Assembly: GCA_003225175.1 (NCBI GenBank)
Contig: QIBA01000049.1
Location: forward strand, 1 to 64,000
Length of the DNA stretch: 64,000 nt
DNA from: Acidobacteriota bacterium
Lineage (GTDB): Bacteria; Acidobacteriota; Terriglobia; Terriglobales; Acidobacteriaceae
Reading direction: 5' to 3'
Position 1 is the stretch's first letter. Each line of letters starts with the position of its first letter. Both the position numbers and the translations under genes were made by a program. The notes beneath the pieces are model-generated. The model searched no databases. It had not been told where the DNA came from and saw nothing but the letters and a program-made list of their open reading frames with translations. Of this stretch, positions 46,001 to 54,298 are shown one piece after another.

Positions 46001-46354
46001 TCCGTACTTGTCCAAAATACCGGCATCGGCAAGCGCCACCGCAAGATTGAGCGCAGTCTGTCCACCGACAGTCGGCAGCAAAGCGAACTTCCCGCCGGTC
46101 GTTCTCTCGAATTCAACGCGAATGATTTCTTCCAGGTACTCGCGCGTCAGAGGTTCAATATAGGTCCGATCTGCAAGCTCGGGATCAGTCATGATGGTCG
46201 CTGGATTCGAGTTCGCCAGCACAACTTCGTAGCCCTCCGCCTTCAACGCCTTGCAAGCCTGTGTGCCTGAATAATCGAATTCAGCGGACTGGCCTATGAT
46301 GATTGGGCCAGAGCCGATCACGAGGATCTTCGAGATGTCGTTACGTCTTGGCAT
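43076..46354 (-). CDS. carB: Carbamoyl phosphate synthase large subunit
   Basis: Makes carbamoyl phosphate from bicarbonate, ATP and ammonia (channelled from CarA) for pyrimidine and arginine synthesis. The 1092-aa protein shows the two homologous ATP-grasp halves: N-terminal [32 protein letters not shown] and [21 protein letters not shown]-terminal [32 protein letters not shown] and [18 protein letters not shown]. An allosteric MGS-like domain ends it. Length is typical. Transcribed just after carA. Confidence 0.97.
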   Translation of the reverse strand: MPRRNDISKILVIGSGPIIIGQSAEFDYSGTQACKALKAEGYEVVLANSNPATIMTDPELADRTYIEPLTREYLEEIIRVEFERTTGGKFALLPTVGGQTALNLAVALADAGILDKYGVELIGAQLRAIKMAEDRLLFKDAMTRIGLDVPKSALVNNLRDGLEFSGKIGFPVIIRPSFTLGGSGGGIAYNREELLEILARGLDLSPVHEVLIEESVLGWKEYELEVMRDLRDNVIIICSIENFDPMGVHTGDSITVAPAQTLTDREYQCMRDAAIRVIREIGVETGGSNIQFGVHPATGRMVVIEMNPRVSRSSALASKATGFPIAKIAARLAVGYTLDEIPNDITRKTPACFEPTIDYVVVKIPKWQFEKFPGAEEGLGPQMKSVGEAMAIGRTFKEALMKGVRSLDTGKRSTAEDIEPRRLMQRLVTPHPERLMYLRYALREGHTIKELARITGIDPWFLHQMKEISDMQKEIEKHPADSAPPQIVREAKRMGISDARLADLWKMGDSKGAAEKVRYLRAKNGLKPVFKLVDTCAAEFESYTPYLYSAYEEEDEAPPTPKKKVIILGSGPNRIGQGIEFDYCCCHASFALRDDGYETIMINCNPETVSTDYDTSDRLYFEPLTLEDVLAVYQHEASGGAPVSMIVQFGGQTPLNLSLALKAAGVPIIGTSPESIDLAEDRKRFGKLLEELEIPQPPGALSTSVEEAVAGANRVGYPVLVRPSYVLGGRAMVIAYDDASVVRYMKEAVEYSQERPVLIDHFLEAAVEVDVDALSDGEDVVVAGIMQHIEEAGIHSGDSSCVLPAVDIPRNLLDVMRDYTFRLARALRVIGLMNIQFAIQRDRVYVLEVNPRASRTVPFVSKATGIPLAKIAARLMTGRKLREFLPEYIERRSDLDTGECFFVKSPVFPWTKFPGVDTVLGPEMKSTGEVMGVGNTFGEAFAKAQLSAGQTLPTNGTVFISVADRDKGGLVELGHRFAELGFNIVATHGTASVLENAGLAVERVYKVKEGRPNVVDLIKGDRIQLVVNTPQGQDPWFDEQAIRRAAVTHRIPTLTTIAAARAAAEGIAALQQGQVSVRVLQYLHAERATAAR

Positions 46355-46374
46355 CGTTCAGAACTGATTTCGTC

Positions 46375-47505
46375 TCAACCCTTCCACTCGTGCATCATCT
46401 TCACAAAGTCGCCGAACAAGTAATGGGAATCATGTGGACCGGGCGAAGCTTCCGGGTGGTACTGCACGGTAAAGAGCGGCATTGTCTTGTGCCGCATACC
46501 CTCGAGTGTGCCGTCGTTCAGATCGAAATGAGTCATCTCCACTTCACTCTGTTTGAGAGAATCAGGATCCACGGCAAAATTGTGGTTATGGGCTGTGATC
46601 TCGATCTTGCCCGTAGTTTCCTGACGCACTGGGTGATTTCCGCCATGATGTCCAAATTTCAACTTGTAAGTTTTTCCTCCGAGTGCTAAGCCAACGAGCT
46701 GATGACCAAGGCAGATTCCGAAAATGGGAGTCTTCCCCGCCAGCTTGCGAATGCTGTCATGCGCGTATGTAACTGGTTCGGGATCGCCTGGACCGTTGGA
46801 CAGGAACACACCGTCCGGCTTGAGCGCGAGGACATCTTCTGCGCTGGTTTCCGCCGGCACTACGGTCACGTTGCAGCCTTGGTCTACGAGCATCCGCAGG
46901 ATGTTCTGCTTGATGCCATAGTCGTAGGCAACTACATGCAGCGCGTGCTCAGGACTGAACTCCTTCACTGGCTGACCGGCATAGGTCAGGATCGGACCCT
47001 GATTCCAGGAATAACGCTGCTTAGTACTCACCACTCGGGCGAGGTCGGTGCCGTCCATTTTGGGAATGGAACGAGCCTTAGCCACGAGCTTGTCCGGATC
47101 CGACTCGATCAGCGAGACCACTCCCCGCATCACCCCGTGCGTTCGCAAGTGTCGAACTAGAGCTCGCGAATCAACGTCGGCAATGACCGGAATATTGAAG
47201 CGTTCCAGGTACTCGTCTGCAGCCTGCTGGGAGCGCCAGTTCGAGCTGATTGGCGAAAATTCGCGAACGACCAGCCCTTCAATGAAGGGTCGAACAGCTT
47301 CGTTGTCTTCGGGATTCGTGCCGTAGTTGCCGATTTGCGGGTTGGTGAGTACTACAATCTGCCCGGCGTAGGATGGATCGGTGAAGATTTCCTGGTAGCC
47401 GGTAAGAGAGGTATTAAAAACGACTTCCCCGTAGCACTCTGCTTTTGCTCCGTAGCCTTTGCCTCGGAAGATGCGGCCATCTTCCAGCGCAAGGATTGCT
47501 TGCAC
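46375..47505 (-). CDS. carA: Carbamoyl phosphate synthase small subunit
   Basis: Glutaminase subunit that hydrolyses glutamine and passes ammonia to CarB. The 376-aa protein has the class I amidotransferase nucleophile in [16 protein letters not shown] (Cys near residue 265), the His and Glu in [12 protein letters not shown] (near 351), and the N-terminal CarA domain ([20 protein letters not shown] near 31). 20 bp separate its stop from the carB start. The 249-bp gap upstream separates it from the divergent receiver gene. Confidence 0.97.
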   Translation of the reverse strand: MQAILALEDGRIFRGKGYGAKAECYGEVVFNTSLTGYQEIFTDPSYAGQIVVLTNPQIGNYGTNPEDNEAVRPFIEGLVVREFSPISSNWRSQQAADEYLERFNIPVIADVDSRALVRHLRTHGVMRGVVSLIESDPDKLVAKARSIPKMDGTDLARVVSTKQRYSWNQGPILTYAGQPVKEFSPEHALHVVAYDYGIKQNILRMLVDQGCNVTVVPAETSAEDVLALKPDGVFLSNGPGDPEPVTYAHDSIRKLAGKTPIFGICLGHQLVGLALGGKTYKLKFGHHGGNHPVRQETTGKIEITAHNHNFAVDPDSLKQSEVEMTHFDLNDGTLEGMRHKTMPLFTVQYHPEASPGPHDSHYLFGDFVKMMHEWKG

Positions 47506-47754
47506 CTGTTTCTCCGGGGGTGGATTTTACAGATTTTATCACGTTGGAAAAGCTTGAAAACGAGGGTCGCAGTGGAAAATCGGGACCTTGCAGCTGGATC
47601 TACTACTCCAGGCATCCTTCTGCTCACCTCCGGCAACTAATGCGAATGGAATTCTAGTATCGCTTTTCTATCCCCCAGGTGCTCGCGCTTAGGTCGCTAT
47701 CACCGCAGACGTCGGCGTTAAAAGCAAGGAAATCCACGGAAAGGTGCGTTGGGC

Positions 47755-48147
47755 ATGAAAGCCATCCTCTTTGTCGACGATCATGAAGTGCTGGCTCGCT
47801 TGAGTTGCGAGATTCTCGAGATGCAAGGGTATAAGGCGGTGAGCGCCTACAGTGCAAAGGAAGCCTTGGAAAAATTCAGTCAGCAGGACTTCGACATCCT
47901 GGTCACGGACTTCCGTATGGACGGGATGAATGGCGTCGAACTGGCGCATCGGATCCGCGAGAAGAGCCCAAACACTCCCGTGATCATCGTCACCGGCTAC
48001 GGTCCGGTGGATGGCGGAAAAGACGTGAACGCCTGTCTTCCGAAAGAAGATCTCTTTCCTGCCCTCCTCGAAAAAATTAAGTTTTACCTCGGTGAAGGAG
48101 ACGCTGCAACGAGAACCGAGGAACCAGCAAGCGTCGTCAACTCGTAA
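47755..48147 (+). CDS. Single-domain response regulator (CheY-like receiver)
   Basis: A 130-aa stand-alone receiver domain. Acidic pocket FVDDHEV at the N-terminus, phosphoacceptor Asp in LVTDFRMDGMNGVEL near residue 53, Thr/Ser in IIVTGYG near 82 and Lys in LPKEDLF near 100 are all present, so it should be phosphorylated. No output domain and no kinase gene nearby; it may act by protein-protein contact. ATG 47755 is preferred over TTG 47749, with GGAAAGG upstream. A strong terminator follows the stop. Confidence 0.92.
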   Translation: MKAILFVDDHEVLARLSCEILEMQGYKAVSAYSAKEALEKFSQQDFDILVTDFRMDGMNGVELAHRIREKSPNTPVIIVTGYGPVDGGKDVNACLPKEDLFPALLEKIKFYLGEGDAATRTEEPASVVNS

Positions 48148-48168
48148 CCAGCCTGCCCTCCCCCAATC

Positions 48169-48203
48169 CCGGCCTTCGTTTCGACGAAGGCCGGAGCCTT
48201 TTT
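48169..48203 (+). terminator. Rho-independent terminator of the receiver gene
   Basis: Perfect 11-bp stem (CCGGCCTTCGT, 48169-48179, with ACGAAGGCCGG, 48184-48194) around a TTCG tetraloop, then AGCC and TTTTT ending at 48203. It starts 22 bp after the stop codon. Confidence 0.92.
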
Positions 48204-48249
48204 GACGCTGGACGCGGATGAGTCGTGCAATTGCTAGACTTGAATCCTC

Positions 48250-49125
48250 ATGCGTCGCTTGATCATTAACGCCGACGACTTCGGCATGACTGCCGGCGTG
48301 AATCGCGCGATCTCGGAAGCTCATCGTGCTGGGCTAGTGACGTCGGCGACGGTCATGGCGAACGAGAGTGCAACCGACGACGCCATCTCGATCGCAAAGC
48401 AGAATCCCTCCCTGCGGACCGGATGCCACATTGTCCTCGTAGATGGCAGGCCATTCTCCGAGCCGCAGAAAGTTTCAACGCTCATCGATTCCTGGAACGG
48501 ACATGGCGCAAGCTTTCGAAGAGGCATTCCTCAATTAGCGATTGCATCGGTTGCCGGACGAGTGCGGCAGACGGACGTGCATGACGAGGCGTCGGCACAG
48601 ATCGAACGCCTGCAGGCACGTGGACTTGTGCTGTCTCACGTGGACTGTCATATGCATTCGCACATCCTTCCTCTGGTTTTGCGCGGAGTACTGCAAGCGG
48701 CGCGCGAGCATGGGGTGGATGCGGTTCGTAACCCGTTTGAGCCGACCTGGTCCGTGGCAGCCACTCACAAGAGCTCCAGCTTGCGTTCATGGAATCGCTC
48801 TGCTCAGGTAACCGTGCTACGCGCGCTTCACTCGCAATTCCGCAGCACAGTGAACCAGTACGGAATGAAAACAACCGACGGCACCATCGGAATTGCAGTT
48901 ACAGGGCTGCTCAACCGCCAGTTGCTGACGCGCCTGATTGAGTCAATGCCGGAAGGTATATGGGAACTCGTAACCCATCCTGGATATAACGATCGCGCCC
49001 TCATGGAATCGAGCACCGAGCTCAAACAGTCGCGCACAACCGAACTTGAACTCCTCACCTCTCCGGAAATTCTCGAACTACTTCGCATGCGTGGCATCCA
49101 GCTGATTGATTATGGCGATTTATGA
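48250..49125 (+). CDS. ChbG/HpnK (YdjC) family deacetylase
   Basis: Carbohydrate deacetylase-fold protein of 291 aa. Metal-site motifs: RLIINADDFGMTAGVNRAI (Asp pair near residues 7-8), GCHIVLVDGRP (His near 58) and SHVDCHMHSHILPLVL (near 131-143). C-terminal HPGYND supplies a further conserved His. HpnK relatives deacetylate the hopanoid glucosamine head group, ChbG deacetylates chitobiose, and others act on related amino-sugars. No hopanoid or chitin gene is adjacent, so the substrate is open. Confidence 0.9.
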   Translation: MRRLIINADDFGMTAGVNRAISEAHRAGLVTSATVMANESATDDAISIAKQNPSLRTGCHIVLVDGRPFSEPQKVSTLIDSWNGHGASFRRGIPQLAIASVAGRVRQTDVHDEASAQIERLQARGLVLSHVDCHMHSHILPLVLRGVLQAAREHGVDAVRNPFEPTWSVAATHKSSSLRSWNRSAQVTVLRALHSQFRSTVNQYGMKTTDGTIGIAVTGLLNRQLLTRLIESMPEGIWELVTHPGYNDRALMESSTELKQSRTTELELLTSPEILELLRMRGIQLIDYGDL

Positions 49126-49536
49126 GCCATGGTCGCCAGGTTGCACGCTATTGTCAGTGGCGAACTATGTTCGCTGCTATCATGAGGCCATTTTGCAGTG
49201 CAAGGAAAATCCGTCGGTCCGCATTCCGACCTGTGCGGCGTAGGTAAACCGATGGGTCAGGCAATCCATGCGAGCAACGGACTGCGGAATTTCAAATTCA
49301 CTGCTTATTCATTGTTATTCACTGTTCCGGAACGACCGACGGAATGCTGCGTTTCTTTTACACCGTTGGGAGCAGGGTGCTTGGGAGAAATCGTCCGTCG
49401 TTCACAATAGCCGACTGCACAAAATTCACTGTTAATTTCGCTGTTCCGTGCAAAAGGGGTGACTTCGGGGCAAGACCGTCGGTCGTCCTCAGCTGAATAG
49501 TTGTGGCGTCTAGTCAGCTTGCTCGAAGAGTGGTTC
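49126..49536. other. 411-bp intergenic region, no gene recognised
   Basis: Between convergent hpnK-like and ymdB genes. Contains a small hairpin GTCGG/CCGAC (49213-49230) followed by GTAGGTAAACCGATGGG, and several related words (ACTGTTCCGGAACGACCGAC, CGTCCGTCGTTCAC, GACCGTCGGTCGTC) that could pair across the region. It may be structured RNA or decayed repeat DNA. No tRNA, known riboswitch or convincing ORF seen. Confidence 0.35.
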
Positions 49537-50334
49537 TCATTGGCCTAAAGCGATCCGCTGAACGCTGTGAGCTCGGCCCGTTTGCGGATCGCAATCGATG
49601 AGCACGCCGTTAAGGCGAACATCGCCGCGAGCAGCATCGAAACGGTTGGGCATGCTGGTGAGGAATCGCGCCAGCACTTGTTCTTTCTCTACCCCAATCA
49701 CGCTGTCATGCGGACCGCTCATGCCGACATCGGTCTGATAGGCGGTCCCATTGGGCAATACGCGTGTGTCTGCTGTGGCAACGTGCGTGTGGGTACCGAG
49801 GACCGCCGTAACGCGTCCGTCGAGATACCAGCCCATGGCGACCTTCTCCGAAGTAGCCTCGGCGTGCATATCCACAACAATGACCTTGGCGTTGGTTTGT
49901 TCGAGCAGTCGGTCCGCAGTGCGGAATGGACAATCGTTTTGAACCATGAAAACGCGTCCTTGCAGGTTCATTACGGCGTAAGGCACGCCGCCGCGCGTCA
50001 TTCCCTCGTAGTGTCCGCTGCCGGGAACGGTCGCGGGATAATTTGCTGGACGCAGCACACGTCGTGCAGCGGAGTTGCCATTCTTCGTTCCTGCATTGAG
50101 ATAATCTCCGATCTCTTTCTTATCCCACACGTGATTCCCGGTAGTGAGCACGTCCGCACCGAGCTCGAAGAATTCTTCACAAATCGCCGGCGTTACACCA
50201 AAACCGCCGGCGGCATTCTCAACATTGATTATCAACAACTCGGCTTTATTGCTCTCGACCAGATGGTGCACATGCTCGCGCACAATCTTGCGTCCTGGAC
50301 TTCCGAAGACGTCGCCTATAAACAGAATTTGCAC
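49537..50334 (-). CDS. YmdB/TIGR00282-family metallophosphoesterase
   Basis: Metal-dependent phosphoesterase, 265 aa, of the YmdB group that hydrolyses 2',3'-cyclic nucleotides and affects biofilm and stress signalling in Bacillus. Metal-ligand motifs: FIGDVFGSPGR (Asp near residue 7), INVENAAGGFG (near 36-45), TGNHVWDKKE (near 66), DMHAEATSEK (near 150) and GTHTHVATAD (near 175). All ligands are intact. Transcribed alone; its stop faces the long intergenic region. Confidence 0.92.
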   Translation of the reverse strand: MQILFIGDVFGSPGRKIVREHVHHLVESNKAELLIINVENAAGGFGVTPAICEEFFELGADVLTTGNHVWDKKEIGDYLNAGTKNGNSAARRVLRPANYPATVPGSGHYEGMTRGGVPYAVMNLQGRVFMVQNDCPFRTADRLLEQTNAKVIVVDMHAEATSEKVAMGWYLDGRVTAVLGTHTHVATADTRVLPNGTAYQTDVGMSGPHDSVIGVEKEQVLARFLTSMPNRFDAARGDVRLNGVLIDCDPQTGRAHSVQRIALGQ

Positions 50335-50396
50335 TCGTCAGGATAACAGGGGAAAAATTTGAGGTTCAGTTCGCGCGATCGACACTCAAGACGAAC

Positions 50397-51950
50397 TCAT
50401 TCGGCAATCTCTACCTCACGCAGGAAATCGTAGTTCCCCGCCGGATCTGGACTTAGATTCTTCACTCTCGCAGTGTGCACGACTACATTATCCAGCGACC
50501 ACAGATTTAGCGAAGGCAAGTCGCGCAATACTTGTTGTTGGATTCTTGCGTAAATTTCCTTGCGCTTTTCCTGATTGAGTTCGATGCGGGCCTGTTCTAT
50601 CCACGCATCCACTTGGGGATTCGAGTAGTAGCTGCGGTTAGCGCGACGCGGCGCGAAGCTCTTGCTGTCCAGGATGTACTCGAATATCTCTGGGTCCTGG
50701 TTGGCTCCTCCGACCCAGCGCAACGTATACATCTGAAACGCGCCCTTCACGACGTCAGCATAGAACGTGGCGAATTCAAAAGTTCGTACGTCGAGATCGA
50801 TCCCGACGTCAAGCAACTGCTCTTGCAGGATCACGGCCAGCAAGCGACTCGTCTCTTCGGTCGAGGTCTTCATGATCAGATGCAGGCGCTTGCCAGCCTC
50901 AGTCGAGTAACCTGCCTGCTGCAATAAATCTTTCGCCTTACGCACGTCCCGTTGATAGCCATGCAGGGTATCGTCGTACGCCCAATGCACCGCAGGAATC
51001 ACACTTGCGACCGGTCGCACTGTGCCACGCCACAGGTAATCGATGATCGGTTGCACATCAATTGCGTAAGCAATTGCCTGGCGCACGCGGATATCGCTCA
51101 GTATCGGATCGCGAAGATTAAAAGCCAGGTACTGCACAGATGTTCCTGGAGCTTGCTCGACCACCAGACTTCGATCTGCTCGCAACGATCGAACCATATC
51201 TGCGGTAAGCGCATTGACCTCAACATCAGCGCTTCCCTTTCGCAATTCGAGGGCGCGAGTGGTCGTGTCTGGCACGACAGCAAAGCGAACACGTTCCACT
51301 TTGGGCTTGTCTGCCCAATAGTCATCGTTGCGGACGATCACCACTTCATTGTCCTGCTCATTCTTTACTAACTTGAATGGCCCACTGCCGACGAGATGCT
51401 GATTAAAGCTCTTGTCGCTACCATAGGGAACAATTCCGATGGCGCCATCGGACAAATTCCATGGAAGTCCCGAATCGGGCTCCTGCATGTGGAAAATCAC
51501 CGTCTGGTCGTCGGATGCCTCGATGCTCGCGATGTGCTGATAGCTCGTAGTAGCTGTTTTAGAGCTGACGACTGTTCCATCGGTCATCGAGTCAATGCTC
51601 CACTTCACATCTCTGGCCCTAAGCGCGCGGCCATCGTGAAAGCGAATCCCCTTTCGCAAGTGAAAGACATATGTCAGCGGATCGCGAGTCTCCCAACTTT
51701 CAGCGACCCATGGCTTCAAATTGAAGTGCTCGTCTTTGCGCACGAGCGAATCGAACAACAATTCGTCGATGCGCTCCGATTGGGCATCGGTACCAATGCG
51801 TGGATCAAGATTCGCCGGACTGGACTCAATGAGAAGAGTAATTGTGTTGGGATCGGCACGACTGCGGGAGCAGCCAACCAGGAGCAGTAGGACGAGCAAT
51901 ACGAAGACGATGTGGCGTTTCGCCAACTTGAGCTGTGAACTAAAACTCAT
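50397..51950 (-). CDS. Peptide/oligopeptide ABC substrate-binding lipoprotein
   Basis: Family 5 periplasmic binding lipoprotein (DppA/OppA/MppA type), 517 aa. Lipobox LLLVGC with lipidated Cys 27, then ITLLIESSPANLDPRIGTDAQSERIDELLFDSLV and YVFHLRKGIRFHDGRALRARDVKWSID, the family signature. ATG 51950 is used because it overlaps the anmK stop as ATGA. Being last in nagZ-anmK-SBP suggests it delivers murein tripeptide or anhydromuropeptides for recycling. No permease or ATPase gene follows, so it would work with subunits encoded elsewhere. Confidence 0.88.
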   Translation of the reverse strand: MSFSSQLKLAKRHIVFVLLVLLLLVGCSRSRADPNTITLLIESSPANLDPRIGTDAQSERIDELLFDSLVRKDEHFNLKPWVAESWETRDPLTYVFHLRKGIRFHDGRALRARDVKWSIDSMTDGTVVSSKTATTSYQHIASIEASDDQTVIFHMQEPDSGLPWNLSDGAIGIVPYGSDKSFNQHLVGSGPFKLVKNEQDNEVVIVRNDDYWADKPKVERVRFAVVPDTTTRALELRKGSADVEVNALTADMVRSLRADRSLVVEQAPGTSVQYLAFNLRDPILSDIRVRQAIAYAIDVQPIIDYLWRGTVRPVASVIPAVHWAYDDTLHGYQRDVRKAKDLLQQAGYSTEAGKRLHLIMKTSTEETSRLLAVILQEQLLDVGIDLDVRTFEFATFYADVVKGAFQMYTLRWVGGANQDPEIFEYILDSKSFAPRRANRSYYSNPQVDAWIEQARIELNQEKRKEIYARIQQQVLRDLPSLNLWSLDNVVVHTARVKNLSPDPAGNYDFLREVEIAE

Positions 51951-53119
51951 GGATAACTGATCTTGCCCAAAACTGCGCGTCGGTTCGCCCCAGTTGCACT
52001 GGGCACATTTCCTGGCTGTCGGTTCCATGTTTGATAGGCGAGCAACGCGAATGCGACAGCTTCCTTCGCCTGGCTTGGTAAACCCAAGTCATCGGAGGTG
52101 AGCACACGAAAGCCGAGCGGCCTAACCTGTTCCGAGATCATGCGCATCAGTGTTTTGTTCTGTACGCCACCGCCGCTGGCGACGTACTCACGCTTGCCGC
52201 CAAGCGAGTGCTCCGCATGAAATGTAGACAGCGTCCTTCGCAATGAATCACCGATTGATGCTGCTGTCAGGGCAGTCGCCGTTGCTAGAATATCGAACCT
52301 GTCTGCTCGCGTCCCACACCAGCGAAGAAATTGGGCGACGAATTCGCGTCCGAATTCCTCGCGTCCTGCGCTCTTAGGTGGCCTGCGGCGAAAAAAAGGG
52401 TGCTCTAGACCACGAGCTAGCGCGCGCTGGATAACCATGCCTTTAGCTGCAAGCGCGCCGTTAGCGTCATAGGCTTTCCTGAAGAGCTTCTGCGCGCAAG
52501 CATCAATCACCATGTTTCCCGGACCAGTATCAAACCCGATGACCTGCTCCATTTTCCCAAGATGGCTTCCCCTAGGGATAATGGTGAGATTCCCGATGCC
52601 CCCAAGATTCTGAAGTACCCGGAGCTTCCTGGTATCACTGTAGTAGGCGACATCGAGCAAAGGAACCAGCGGTGCTCCGTTGCCTCCGACAGCCATGTCC
52701 CCGGGGCGGAAATCGGAGACGACTGGGACTCCGAGACGAGCTGCCAGAATTGCTCCTTCGCCAGTCTGCCACGTCGTCGAGATCAGTCGTCCAAGAAAAG
52801 CCGTGGGCGCACCTTGGTGATAGAGAGTCTGGCCATGGCAGCCAACCACCTGGACTTCAATTTTTTGATTGTCCACAGCTTTCGCTACAGCCTCGGCATA
52901 CAGCTCGCCCAGCAAGAAATTCATCCGTGCAAGATCAGCAACGCGCGCAGAACGCGCATTCATAGCAGCGAGCACCGCTCGCCGTACCACATTGGGATAA
53001 GCGAAATGCTCATGCGCAAGCAGCCTTAAGCGGAGCGTTCGTTCCTTTCCCGCAATTCGGACAAGCGCAACGTCAATGCCATCGGCCGAGGTGCCGCTCA
53101 TCACACCAGCAACGATCAT
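51947..53119 (-). CDS. anmK: Anhydro-N-acetylmuramic acid kinase
   Basis: Phosphorylates and opens 1,6-anhydro-MurNAc to MurNAc-6-phosphate in peptidoglycan recycling. The 390-aa protein starts MIVAGVMSGTSADGIDVALV (nucleotide loop MSGTSxDG) and carries GCHGQTLYHQG, NLGGIGNLTII and GFDTGPGNMVIDA, the family blocks, with YVASGGGVQNKTLM near the C-terminus. Coupled by ATGA overlaps both to nagZ upstream and to the binding lipoprotein downstream. Confidence 0.95.
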   Translation of the reverse strand: MIVAGVMSGTSADGIDVALVRIAGKERTLRLRLLAHEHFAYPNVVRRAVLAAMNARSARVADLARMNFLLGELYAEAVAKAVDNQKIEVQVVGCHGQTLYHQGAPTAFLGRLISTTWQTGEGAILAARLGVPVVSDFRPGDMAVGGNGAPLVPLLDVAYYSDTRKLRVLQNLGGIGNLTIIPRGSHLGKMEQVIGFDTGPGNMVIDACAQKLFRKAYDANGALAAKGMVIQRALARGLEHPFFRRRPPKSAGREEFGREFVAQFLRWCGTRADRFDILATATALTAASIGDSLRRTLSTFHAEHSLGGKREYVASGGGVQNKTLMRMISEQVRPLGFRVLTSDDLGLPSQAKEAVAFALLAYQTWNRQPGNVPSATGANRRAVLGKISYP

Positions 53120-54231
53120 AGCCAGCCTGCGGCCGACTCCCTCTCGACCTCGTGCGCGAAGTTGTGCATCTTCGCCTTCAGATTCTCGATCTCAGTGGAG
53201 GTGGGCTCCATTGCCATCGTCTGCTTCAGTGCCTTATTCGATGTTTTGAGGCGCAGCACTCGATCTGCAGCTCGCGTCACGACGTCGGCAAATTTACGAT
53301 CTCGCTCAGCCTCCTGCAAGACGGCTTCATAACAGCGCCAAACAAATTCTTCCTTCTGACAGACGAGGAAGATATCTGCTCCAGCTCGTAACGTCCCAAG
53401 AGCAGCATCTTCCATTGACGCCGCAGCCAGCACTCCACCCATCTCGAGATCGTCAGAGATCACCAGGCCGCGATACCCGATCTTTTTTTTCAGCACGTCA
53501 GTTATCCACGCGCGCGACAAGGAAGCAGGCGTCTTTGGATCCTGCTTCGACGCTCTTGGATAAGTCGCATGAGCAACCATGACGAAGGGAACAGCCTTGC
53601 TCAACTCGTGGTAAGGCCGGAGATCCTCTGACCAGAGTTGATCCCATCTGCGCTGAATCGCTGGTAGCTCCCTGTGCGTATCCAGATCAGCGCCTCCCAA
53701 TCCGGGAAAGTGCTTGCCACAGCCGAGAACCTTTGCCGATGTTAGACCCTTCAGGAATTGCTGCGCATACCGAATCACACTCTTGGGATTATCGGAAACC
53801 GTTCTTGAAGTGAGCACATGACGTGCTTCGGGGAGATCGAGGTCAAAGACTGGAGCAAAGTCCACGTTAAAACCGAGCGCTCGAACCTCTTCGCCTATAA
53901 TCCGGCCGTGCTTTTCGAACAGCTTCTCCGAGTCAGTGCGGAAGACATCTGCCGCCGACGGCGCGGGTGCAATGATATTGCGCAGGCGATCGACAGTGCC
54001 GCCTTCGAGGTCCACGCAGCGAAAGAGCGGTGTGTTGACTGCCGTCTGGCAGATGCGCAGCAATTGCGCGCACTGATGCGGTGATTGAATGTTGCGGGCG
54101 AAGAGAATGACGCCGCCAGGATGCATGCTCGTGAGCAACCGTCCCGTAGCGGGAGAGACTTCGGGCCCCTCGAGGCCCATAATCAGCAATTGTCCAACAC
54201 GATGGCGTAGCGGGAGTGAGGAGGCTCTCAT
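53116..54231 (-). CDS. nagZ: Beta-N-acetylhexosaminidase NagZ (GH3)
   Basis: Cytoplasmic glycosidase releasing GlcNAc from GlcNAc-anhydroMurNAc peptides, the step before AnmK. The 371-aa protein has GH3 signatures CGKHFPGLGGADLDTHRELP (near residue 172; KHFPG and the DTH general acid/base His) and GLVISDDLEMGGVLAA (near 257), where the Asp is the nucleophile. No signal peptide. First gene of the nagZ-anmK-SBP unit; 67 bp separate it from mutS. Confidence 0.93.
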   Translation of the reverse strand: MRASSLPLRHRVGQLLIMGLEGPEVSPATGRLLTSMHPGGVILFARNIQSPHQCAQLLRICQTAVNTPLFRCVDLEGGTVDRLRNIIAPAPSAADVFRTDSEKLFEKHGRIIGEEVRALGFNVDFAPVFDLDLPEARHVLTSRTVSDNPKSVIRYAQQFLKGLTSAKVLGCGKHFPGLGGADLDTHRELPAIQRRWDQLWSEDLRPYHELSKAVPFVMVAHATYPRASKQDPKTPASLSRAWITDVLKKKIGYRGLVISDDLEMGGVLAAASMEDAALGTLRAGADIFLVCQKEEFVWRCYEAVLQEAERDRKFADVVTRAADRVLRLKTSNKALKQTMAMEPTSTEIENLKAKMHNFAHEVERESAAGWL

Positions 54232-54298
54232 GTCGTACGTCGAGTGTAAGACAGCCTCTCGGCTTTCGGCTATGGCAGGGCAGCTAGAACTGCACTAG

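Noticed and set aside
44411-46270. 619-codon plus-strand ORF
   Set aside because: Entirely antisense to carB, whose motifs are unambiguous; long antisense frames are expected in GC-rich genes.
49201-49260. Possible c-di-GMP (GEMM) riboswitch
   Set aside because: GTAGGTAAACCGATGGG only superficially resembles its 3' half; the conserved GGGACGCAAAGCC core is missing and the downstream gene orientation is wrong.
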